From positions 1 to 64,000 of the forward strand of contig MKTU01000028.1 of the NCBI GenBank assembly GCA_001898415.1: a stretch of 64,000 nucleotides of DNA. Reading direction: 5' to 3'. This stretch comes from Rhodanobacter sp. 67-28. GTDB taxonomy: Bacteria > Pseudomonadota > Gammaproteobacteria > Xanthomonadales > Rhodanobacteraceae. Shown one piece after another: positions 22,601-29,101 of the stretch. Every line of letters begins with the position of its first letter. The stretch's first letter is position 1. A program made the translations under genes and the position numbers. The notes under the pieces are model-generated. The model was not told the origin of the DNA and did not search any database. It saw only the letters and a list, made by a program, of their open reading frames with translations.

Positions 22601-23360
22601 GCTCGACCAGCGGCCCGGCACCCACTTCCCGGCGCAACACCTCGCCCTCGGGCACATAAACCATCACCGCACTGGCCGCGGCGTCCTTGACCAGTGCATT
22701 GGCCAGCGTCATGTAGATCGCCGCCGGCTCGGGGTGCGCAAGCAGCGCGCGCTGGATCGTGCGATGCGCATCGCGGAAGCGGCCCAGCCGCAGGTTGCGT
22801 TCCAGTTGCGCCTGGTCGTCCCAGAACCGGGCCAGCTCGTCGGCCAGGCGCTGCGCCCAGTCGAGCAGTTCGTCGGTGAGCGCGGGGCCGCCGCGGCGCG
22901 AGTACGCGGCCAGCGCCAACTGGCCACCGTCGGCGGTGCCGGCGGCGGCCACGATGACCGAGTCCAGGCCGTAGGCATGGGCCGAGCCCTGCCAATCCGC
23001 GTCCCCGGGCGAGTCGATCGAGGCCAGCTGCGGACGGCCGTCGCGCAAGGCGGCTCCGGCCGGGCCGCGGCCGCCCGGTTCGCGCGGATCGTCGCTGACC
23101 GGCCACACGCTGGCGTACTCCGCGGCGGGGCCGGCGGCGATCAGCTCGAGCGTGGATTGGCCCAGTTCGCGCCGGCCGATCCACACCAGCGGCAGATCCA
23201 TCGTGCTGACCACGGTGGTGGCCACTTCGAGCAGGGCGCGGCGGCGATCGTAACCGGCGGCCGGGTGCAGCAGGGTAAGCGTCTCCGCCACGCTCTGGTA
23301 GAAGCGCTCGCGAAGTTCGCCATCCTGCCGATCCTGCCCCTGCACCGCCATGCCGATCAT
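19605..23360 (-). CDS. Cyclic-di-GMP sensor protein: GAF-GAF-GGDEF-globin-like-GAF-degenerate EAL (second paralogue)
   Basis: About 1250 residues, collinear over its full length with the 15707-19426 product. GGDEF is intact (VGGDEF near 460-464) with an RxxD inhibitory site just before it. Two changes stand out. In the globin-like region the ligand position is Gln (RAGICQAACGLEEAWL). In the EAL domain the loop normally reading DDFGTGYSS is replaced by APGDDRALSRNL, and the LEITES-type strand is FEAFENASG, although GFEALARL, VDHAII and VVVEGLE remain. Cyclase function is therefore more likely than phosphodiesterase function. Start: ATG at 23360 (or 23351, preceded by GGGGGGA at good spacing); an in-frame TTG at 23369 is less likely. 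The 178-bp gap to the downstream paralogue has no clear promoter, so they may be co-transcribed. Confidence 0.86.
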   Translation of the reverse strand: MIGMAVQGQDRQDGELRERFYQSVAETLTLLHPAAGYDRRRALLEVATTVVSTMDLPLVWIGRRELGQSTLELIAAGPAAEYASVWPVSDDPREPGGRGPAGAALRDGRPQLASIDSPGDADWQGSAHAYGLDSVIVAAAGTADGGQLALAAYSRRGGPALTDELLDWAQRLADELARFWDDQAQLERNLRLGRFRDAHRTIQRALLAHPEPAAIYMTLANALVKDAAASAVMVYVPEGEVLRREVGAGPLVERLATLPEPPRQVDEPPMPVATQAWMEGEPVVRLRPSAWPDVSLVWHGESLGEVAAIGCWPIFQTLPRDSGVEYHAAAVLLLAAAEIDAFDADLWRLLDEISDTVGLALRQYSQRQALFREQERQTYLALHDALTDLPNRRALDYHLERALARAARHHHLVAVGMLDLDDLKPINDRHGHAAGDRVLVEVAHRLHDALRSEDSVARVGGDEFVLVLEDLASEDDLAMLLERLWQSLQQPIALGGQNNIDITVSLGVALYPTHAQDSGEQLLRLADQAMYQVKAHKQQRANWWALARSEGAPVAAAGDEAGIAEAHGPQAAAVLRACAEVWQAQLPVVAQRFHAALGAHEGIAGLLASFPASAREAFEERLARHLQTLCYPELEEAGQRAGAIRAGICQAACGLEEAWLAEAIEQLRGILAGTLGRGPRAQRDALAIVLQRLAMDQQWQLESMRDLQRRRDAALAKIHAAAWSAHDSLDLLEDAVQVLAAHEELVVCAAGRPDASGDMVSELVAGAVPAEYLRITNHGVAPPLQVDRAAARAEEPLRRAWQSGAVERSAHYGSDPVMALWRDTAERHGIVSQVAVPLCLAPGRPVALLALYSGYAGGFRSEHQRAFIAQIKQVLELALLRMAPQRQLATLLPAFVRQRWRSLLAGGALRMHYQPMVRLADNQIAGFEALARLRDAAGGLQLPASFMPALGAAGLMRLFRDGIIQAVARQQSLARSGLALGMSVNVPVAALRDARYARTVETILQASGCPPDALRFEAFENASGIGCWALLAETGVQSLKSIEHHAPGDDRALSRNLVARLSQSPFDRIKVDHAIIGQVRFDPLGTLRALRQLIRVSHDLGLEVVVEGLESAGMLEAAAILGADFGQGFALAHPMPAEALPGWLGTVRPPRPGASPRHALGALASALRWEERFAALFDVPDALRRHVHAGGGVGDWLRTAEGVGAPLRLAWREMLDAAAAGPFDPGHGRRRDRLFALLVEHALAEEQAPAR

Positions 23361-23614
23361 TCCCCCCAAATATCCTCTCCGACGCCCCGCTCAGCCGGCC
23401 GATGGCCGAAAGACGGGCGGCAGCCAGGCGCTGCGCCCCACCGAGAGCCCGCCGGAAACCGGTTCACGGCGCAGTAGAAGCAAGTTCCACGCCACCGCAA
23501 CCGCACCACGGAAACCCCTTGCCTGCAGGCATCGCCCGCATTCCCGCGCCATGCCGCCGGACAGCGGCCGGGGAAATCCATGCCGTTTGGGTCAGAACGG
23601 GCCGATCAGCGCCG
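23361..23614. other. Intergenic region between the sensor protein and the ECF sigma factor
   Basis: About 250 bp separating the 5' end of the second c-di-GMP gene from the 3' end of the sigma-factor gene, both on the minus strand. I see no hairpin with T-run, no strong promoter and no conserved reading frame. Confidence 0.5.
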
Positions 23615-24874
23615 CTACCGGCAGGCACGTGCCCGCTCGCGCATCATGGCCTGCTCGCGACGGTTGCGGGTCAGCGTGGCGGCGCGCTCGAACTCCCGGC
23701 TCGCCTCCTCGCCCCGCCCCAGCCGCGCCAGCAGGTCACCGCGCACGGCGGGCAGCAGGTGGTAATGGCGCAGGCTCGGCTCGTCGCCCAGCGCATCGAC
23801 CAGGGCCAGGCCCTCGGCCGCACCGCTGGCCATGCCCACCGCCACCGCGCGGTTGAGCTCCACCACCGGCGAGGGCGCGACCCGGGCCAGCACGGCGTAC
23901 AGCGCGGCGATCCGCGACCAGTCGGTTTCCGCGGCCGTGGCGGCGCGCGCGTGGCAGGCCGCCACCGCCGCCTGCAGGGCGTACGGGCCCAGCTCGCCGC
24001 CCAACCGGCGCGCCTGTTCCAGCGCGGCGAGCCCACGGCCGATCAGCAGGCGATCCCACAGCGCGCGGTCCTGGTCGAGCAGCAGGATCGGCTCGCCGCG
24101 CGCATCGGTGCGCGCGCGGGCGCGCGAGGCCTGGATCTCCATCAACGCCACCAGCCCATGCACCTCCGGCTCGCGCGGCATCAACCCGGCCAGCACGCGG
24201 CCCAGGCGCAGCGCGTCCTCGCACAGGCCCGGGCGCATCCAGTCGTCGCCGGTGGTGGCCGCATAGCCCTCGTTGAAGATCAGGTAGATCACCCCGAGCA
24301 CGGCGGCCAGCCGCTCAGCCAGCTCGTCGCCGCGCGGCACCTCGTAGGCCACGTCCGACTTGGCCAGGCTGCGCTTGGCCCGCACGATGCGCTGGGCAAT
24401 CGTTGCCTCCGGCACCAGGAAGGCGCGCGCGATCTCGTCCGTGCCCAGCCCGCCGAGCAGGCGCAGGGTCAGCGCCACCCGTGCCTCCATCGAGAGCAAC
24501 GGGTGGCAGGCGGTGAAGATCAGCCGCAGCAGATCGTCGCCGAACGGGTCGTCCAGCGTGCGTTCGGCGACGGCCTCGGCGGATTCGTGTTCGCGATCCC
24601 ATTCGTGCACAAGTTGCTCGTGCTTGCGTTCGACCAGCTTGTGCCGGCGCAGGCGATCGATGGCACGGCGCTTGGCGGTGGTCATCAGCCAGGCGCCGGG
24701 GTTGTCCGGCACGCCGGTTTGCGGCCACTGTTCCAGCGCCGTCACCAGCGCGTCCTGCGCCAGTTCCTCGGCCAGCCCGACATCGCGCAGCATCCGCGCG
24801 AGGCCGGCGATCAGCCGGGCCGATTCGATGCGCCAGACCGCGTCGATGGTGCGATGGGTGTCGGTCATGCTCAT
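23615..24874 (-). CDS. RNA polymerase sigma factor, ECF42-type with C-terminal helical (TPR-like) extension
   Basis: 419 residues. Sigma region 2 (residues about 10-80) contains AQDALVTALEQWPQTGVPDNPGAWL and TTAKRRAIDRLRR. Region 4 (about 125-175) contains LRLLGGLGTDEIARAFLVPEATIAQRIVRAK. About 230 further residues (YLIFNEGYAA, then repeated alpha-helical segments with LLLDQDRALW and ALQAAVAACHA) form the extension that defines the ECF42 group. Its partner, a YCII/DGPF protein, lies 87 bp upstream on the same strand, the typical arrangement. These sigma factors usually lack a linked anti-sigma factor, and none is present here. The inducing signal and target promoters are unknown. Confidence 0.9.
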   Translation of the reverse strand: MSMTDTHRTIDAVWRIESARLIAGLARMLRDVGLAEELAQDALVTALEQWPQTGVPDNPGAWLMTTAKRRAIDRLRRHKLVERKHEQLVHEWDREHESAEAVAERTLDDPFGDDLLRLIFTACHPLLSMEARVALTLRLLGGLGTDEIARAFLVPEATIAQRIVRAKRSLAKSDVAYEVPRGDELAERLAAVLGVIYLIFNEGYAATTGDDWMRPGLCEDALRLGRVLAGLMPREPEVHGLVALMEIQASRARARTDARGEPILLLDQDRALWDRLLIGRGLAALEQARRLGGELGPYALQAAVAACHARAATAAETDWSRIAALYAVLARVAPSPVVELNRAVAVGMASGAAEGLALVDALGDEPSLRHYHLLPAVRGDLLARLGRGEEASREFERAATLTRNRREQAMMRERARACR

Positions 24875-24922
24875 GACCGCCGATCACAGCACCGGTCCGC
24901 GGCGGGCGCAAGCGCCGTTGGT

Positions 24923-24966
24923 GGGGGCTGCCGCCCGTCGCGCTGGCGGGCGGTACCCGCCCTACT
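24923..24966. repeat. REP-like repeat between the sigma factor and YCII-domain genes
   Basis: gctgccgcccgtcgcgctggcgggcggtacccgccctac, another member of the gcgggcNNtgcccgcc family, here running into the stop codon region of the upstream gene (24962). Confidence 0.55.
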
Positions 24967-25384
24967 CGTGGCCCAGTTGCGCGCGCAGGCGGGCTTCCTG
25001 CTCGCGCAGCTCGGGCGTGAACGCCTCGCCGAAATCCTCCGCCTCGAACACCGGGCGGATCTCGATCACCGACTCGCCCTCCATCGGATTGGGGCAACGC
25101 CGCACCCAGGCGATCGCCTCGTCGAGCGATTTCACCTGCCACAGCCAGAAGCCGGCGACCAGCTCCTTGGTCTCGGCGAACGGCCCGTCGACGACATGGC
25201 GCTGCCTGCCGGAGAACGTCACCCGCGCACCGCGCGCGCTGGGCGCCAACCCTTCGCCGGCAAGCATCACGCCGGCCTTGACCAGCTCCTCGTTGAACTT
25301 GCCCATCGCAGCCAGCAACTCCTGGCTCGGCATCACGCCGGCTTCCGATTCGGCGGTGGCCTTGACTATCACCATGCATCGCAT
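24962..25384 (-). CDS. YCII-related (DGPF domain) protein, partner of the ECF42 sigma factor
   Basis: 140 residues. MRCMVIVKATAESEAG at the start, GEGLAPSARGARVTF and HVVDGPFAETKELVAGFWLWQV show the DGPF signature of the YCII family, a dimeric alpha/beta barrel of unclear chemistry. Proteins of this family are the standard neighbours and often the regulon members of ECF42 sigma factors. I chose the ATG at 25384, which gives the usual family length; a much longer open frame on this strand continues upstream antisense to recC and is an artefact of GC bias. Probably co-transcribed with the sigma factor. Confidence 0.87.
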   Translation of the reverse strand: MRCMVIVKATAESEAGVMPSQELLAAMGKFNEELVKAGVMLAGEGLAPSARGARVTFSGRQRHVVDGPFAETKELVAGFWLWQVKSLDEAIAWVRRCPNPMEGESVIEIRPVFEAEDFGEAFTPELREQEARLRAQLGHE

Positions 25385-25532
25385 CGCAAGTGTCTCCCGT
25401 GGGGCCGGATCACCGTGCGCCGGCTTCACTTCACCGACGAACCAGCGCACCGCGGATCGACACGGCCCACGCGTCGCAGGCGTCGAGACCCGGACGGGCG
25501 ACAATGCCGCTCCACTTGGAGACAATCGCCGC

Positions 25533-25562
25533 ATGAGCGCACACGAGCCACGCCCCCGGTGA
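25533..25562 (+). other. Possible 9-codon leader frame overlapping the recC start
   Basis: ATG at 25533 encodes MSAHEPRPR and stops with TGA at 25560-25562, overlapping the recC GTG start (25559-25561) as GTGA. GGAG lies 11 bp upstream. It might couple translation into recC, or be chance. Confidence 0.25.
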
Positions 25563-28500
25563 GCACCGCCACGATCTCTGCCGGGAGTTCGATCGAAGCG
25601 GGCCTGATGGTGCTGCACGGCAACCGCCTGGAAGACCTGCGCGATCTGCTCGCCGCCTGGCTGGCAGGCACGCCGCTGCGGCCGCTGGAAGACGAGCTGA
25701 TGCTGGTGCAGAGCAACGGCATCGCGCAGTGGCTGAAGCTGGCGCTGGCCCGCGCACCGGCGGATGGCGGGCTGGGCATCAGCGCGGCGATCGACATGCA
25801 GTTGCCCGGGCGGTTCCTGTGGACCGCCTATCGCGCGGTGCTGGGCCGCGAGGCGGTGGCCTCCACCTCGCCGTTCGACAAGTCGCGGCTGACCTGGCGG
25901 CTGCTGCGGCTGATTCCGCAGCACGTGGACGACCCCGACTTCGGCCCGTTGCGCGATTACCTGCTGGCCGGGCACGCCGAAGCCGACGGCTTGCGCCAGT
26001 ACCAGCTCGCCGCGCAGGTCGCCGACCTGTTCGACCAGTACCAGGTCTATCGCGCGGACTGGCTGGACGACTGGGAACACGGCGACGACGTGCTGCGCGA
26101 CGACCTGCGTGGCCGGCGCACATCCATCGAGGCCAGCCAGCGCTGGCAACCGCGATTGTGGCGCCTGCTGCTGGACGACGTCGGTCCCGCCGAACGCCGG
26201 CAGCATCGCGCCGCCGTGCATCGCAGCTTCGTCGAGCGCCTCGCCACCGCAGCCGAACGGCCGGCGGCGCTGCCGCGGCGCATCGTGGTGTTCGGCATCT
26301 CCTCCCTGCCGCAGCAGACGCTGGAGGCGCTCACCGCGCTGGCCCGTTTCAGCCAGGTACTGCTGGTGGTGGCCAACCCGTGTCGCCACTACTGGGCCGA
26401 CATCATCGAGGATCGCGAGCTGCTCAAGGCGGCGCAGCGCCGCCACGCCGGCAAGCCCGGCCTGCCGCCCGAACCGCGCTTCGAAGACCTGCACCAGCAC
26501 GCCAACCCGCTGCTGGCCGCCTGGGGCAAGCAGGGCCGTGACTACATCCGCCTGCTGGACAGCTTCGATGCGCCGGCCGCGTACCGCGCACGCTTCGCCG
26601 CACTGGGCCGCGACATCGACCTGTTCGACGATCCCGGCACGGGCACCCTGCTGCACCAGGTGCAGCAGGCGATCCTCGACCTGGAGCCGCTGCCCGCCCA
26701 CCCCGCGCAACGCCGGCAGCTGATCGCCGGCGACGACTCGCTGCGCTTCCACGTTGCGCACAACCCGCAGCGCGAAGTGGAGATCCTGCACGACAACCTG
26801 CTCGCCCGGTTCGAGCAGGCCGTGCGCGATGGCAAGCCGCTGGCGCCCCGCGACGTGATGGTGATGGTGCCCGACATCGCCGCCTACGCACCGCACATCC
26901 AGGCCGTGTTCGGCCGCCTGCCGCCGAACGACCCGCGCCACATGCCCTGCAGCATCGCCGACCGCCCCGCGCGCGGCACCGCGCCCCTGCTGGTGGCGCT
27001 GGAACAACTGCTGCGCCTGCCCGAATCACGCTACGCCGCGGGCGACATTTTCGACCTGCTGGACACGCCCGCACTGCGCTGCCGTTTTCAGCTGGATGAG
27101 GCCGGCCTGCCCGTGTTGCGCCGCTGGATCGAAGGCACCGGCATCCGCTGGGGCCTTGACGGCCCGCAAAAGCAAAACCTGGGCCTGCCGCCGGAGGAAC
27201 AGAACAGCTGGCGCTTCGGTCTGCGCCGCATGCTGCTGGGCTACGCGGTGGGCGATGGCGAATCACTGGACGGCATTGCCCCCTACGGCGAAGTGGCCGG
27301 CCTGGACGCCGCCCTGGTCGGCCCGCTGGCGCAACTGCTGGATCAGCTCGACCACTACGGCCGCCTGCTCGCCACCCCGGCCACGCCCGCGGCGTGGGGC
27401 GATCGCCTGCGCGGCCTGCTCGCGGCGTTCTTCGATGCCGGCCGCGACGACGGCGACGCCATCCTGCTGCAACGTCTGGCCGATGCGCTGGAAACATGGG
27501 AGCAAACCTGCCTTGAGGCGGGCTTCGGCCACGCCCTGCCACTTGCCGTCGTGCGTGAATACTGGCTGGGCGCGGTGGACGAAAGCCATCTTTCGCAACG
27601 CTTCCTCGGCGGCGCGGTGAGCTTTGCCACCCTGATGCCGATGCGCGCCATTCCCTTCCGCGTGGTGTGCCTGCTCGGCATGAACGACGATGCCTACCCG
27701 CGCCGCGCCAACGCGCCGGATTTCGACCTGATGGCCACGCCCGGCCAGTCACGCCCCGGTGACCGCTCCCGCCGCGAAGACGATCGCTACCTTTTCCTCG
27801 AAGCCCTGCTCGCCGCCCGCGACGCACTGTACGTGAGCTGGGTGGGCAAGAGCGCTCGCGACAACAGCGAGCTGCCGCCGTCGGTGCTGGTGGGGCAATT
27901 GCGCGACTACCTCGCCACGGGGTGGAAAATAGAGGGGCAGAGTGACTTTTCCGATGACCGCTCGCCAGCGTCGGCCGCCACGAAAAGTGACTCCGACCCC
28001 CTTTTGTCCCTCACCACCGAGTACCCGCTGCAAGCCTTCAGTCCCAGCTATTTCGATACCGCCAGCGATGCGCGACTGTTCACCTATGCCGGCGAATGGC
28101 AGCGCGCACGCCAGGTCGCACCGGCCGGCGGCGACGCCCCGCTCCAGCCCTGGCAGCGCGAAACGCCGTTGAACCTCGCCCTGCTGCAGCGCTTCCTCAA
28201 GTCGCCCGCCAAGGTGTTCTATGCCGAACGCCTCGGGGTGCACTTTGCCGGCGACGATGAGGTCGACACGGACAACGAGCCCTTCGCGCTGGATCATCTG
28301 GAGAACCACCAGTTCACCGACGCCCTGCTGCGCACCGCCATCCATGACGGCCACGACGCGGTGGCACCAGCCATGCAACGCCTGCACGAGCAAGGTGCGC
28401 TGCCGCCGGGCAGCTTCGGCGCGCTGACGCTGGAGCCGATGGAAGCCGCCGTCGAGCGCGTCGCCACGCGCTGGCAGGCACTGGACGCGCACTACCCGCG

Positions 28501-29101
28501 CACCGGCAACACCTGCCTGCTGCGCGCCACCGCGCACGGCCTGATCGTGGAAGACGGCCTGGACGACCTGCGCAAGGACGAGCACGGCAATCTCACCCGC
28601 CTCATCGCCACGGCCAGCAAGCTCGTGGACAAGAAGGCGCTGCGCCACGACAAGCTGCTCGCCCACTGGGTCGCGCACCTGCTGGCGAACGCCAACGCAC
28701 TGCCCGCCACCACCTGCATCGTGGCACCGGACGCACTGGTGCAGTTGCTGCCGCTGGACGTCGCCACCGCAAAGCACTACCTCGACGACCTGCTCGCCGC
28801 CTTTGCCACCGGCATGACCACGCCACTGCCGATCGTGCGCAAGAGCGCCTTCGCCTGGCTGCAGGTCGAGGCTGCGAACCAGGGGGCCGGCCCCGACAAG
28901 CAGAGAGATCCCTTCGTCCATGCCAGCAGGGTCTACGACCACAGCGATGGCCCGCACGGCCACGGCGAGGTGGACGAGGAACCCGCCCTCGCCCGCCGCT
29001 GGCCCGACTTCGCCACCCTGCACGACGCCGGCTTCGAACGCTGGCTGCACCTGTACCGCCCCCTGCTGGACGCCGCATGCGTCATGGAGGAATCCGCATG
29101 A
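25559..29101 (+). CDS. recC: Exodeoxyribonuclease V gamma subunit, RecC
   Basis: Chi-recognising scaffold of the RecBCD helicase-nuclease that processes double-strand ends. About 1180 residues. The N-terminus LMVLHGNRLEDLRDLL resembles the first strand of RecC; LMLVQSNGIAQWLKLALA and FGISSLPQQTLEAL are also RecC-like, and VCLLGMNDDAYPR with TEYPLQAFSPSYF mark the middle and C-terminal parts. Start: GTG at 25559, with ATG at 25607 (MVLHGN) as a real alternative. The stop overlaps recB by ATGA. Unusual: residues about 792-815 (GQSDFSDDRSPASAATKSDS) come from a palindromic repeat element inserted in frame before the conserved TEYPLQAFS motif. The protein is therefore slightly longer than relatives. 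Confidence 0.93.
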   Translation: MSTATISAGSSIEAGLMVLHGNRLEDLRDLLAAWLAGTPLRPLEDELMLVQSNGIAQWLKLALARAPADGGLGISAAIDMQLPGRFLWTAYRAVLGREAVASTSPFDKSRLTWRLLRLIPQHVDDPDFGPLRDYLLAGHAEADGLRQYQLAAQVADLFDQYQVYRADWLDDWEHGDDVLRDDLRGRRTSIEASQRWQPRLWRLLLDDVGPAERRQHRAAVHRSFVERLATAAERPAALPRRIVVFGISSLPQQTLEALTALARFSQVLLVVANPCRHYWADIIEDRELLKAAQRRHAGKPGLPPEPRFEDLHQHANPLLAAWGKQGRDYIRLLDSFDAPAAYRARFAALGRDIDLFDDPGTGTLLHQVQQAILDLEPLPAHPAQRRQLIAGDDSLRFHVAHNPQREVEILHDNLLARFEQAVRDGKPLAPRDVMVMVPDIAAYAPHIQAVFGRLPPNDPRHMPCSIADRPARGTAPLLVALEQLLRLPESRYAAGDIFDLLDTPALRCRFQLDEAGLPVLRRWIEGTGIRWGLDGPQKQNLGLPPEEQNSWRFGLRRMLLGYAVGDGESLDGIAPYGEVAGLDAALVGPLAQLLDQLDHYGRLLATPATPAAWGDRLRGLLAAFFDAGRDDGDAILLQRLADALETWEQTCLEAGFGHALPLAVVREYWLGAVDESHLSQRFLGGAVSFATLMPMRAIPFRVVCLLGMNDDAYPRRANAPDFDLMATPGQSRPGDRSRREDDRYLFLEALLAARDALYVSWVGKSARDNSELPPSVLVGQLRDYLATGWKIEGQSDFSDDRSPASAATKSDSDPLLSLTTEYPLQAFSPSYFDTASDARLFTYAGEWQRARQVAPAGGDAPLQPWQRETPLNLALLQRFLKSPAKVFYAERLGVHFAGDDEVDTDNEPFALDHLENHQFTDALLRTAIHDGHDAVAPAMQRLHEQGALPPGSFGALTLEPMEAAVERVATRWQALDAHYPRTGNTCLLRATAHGLIVEDGLDDLRKDEHGNLTRLIATASKLVDKKALRHDKLLAHWVAHLLANANALPATTCIVAPDALVQLLPLDVATAKHYLDDLLAAFATGMTTPLPIVRKSAFAWLQVEAANQGAGPDKQRDPFVHASRVYDHSDGPHGHGEVDEEPALARRWPDFATLHDAGFERWLHLYRPLLDAACVMEESA
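27934..28001. repeat. Palindromic repeat element embedded in the recC reading frame
   Basis: Left arm ggggcagagtgacttttc (about 27934-27951) and right arm gaaaagtgactccgaccccc (27982-28001) form an imperfect inverted repeat around a GC-rich centre; with flanking aaaat and ctttt it spans about 27926-28005. The sequence is unlike the surrounding codons and lies in a region variable between RecC proteins. The form resembles REP/RAYT-associated palindromes of Xanthomonadales (family assignment from memory). Confidence 0.75.

Noticed and set aside
15587-23477. Two plus-strand open frames of about 1300-1500 codons opposite the c-di-GMP proteins
   Set aside because: Same compositional artefact; the minus strand carries GGDEF, EAL and GAF motifs in order.
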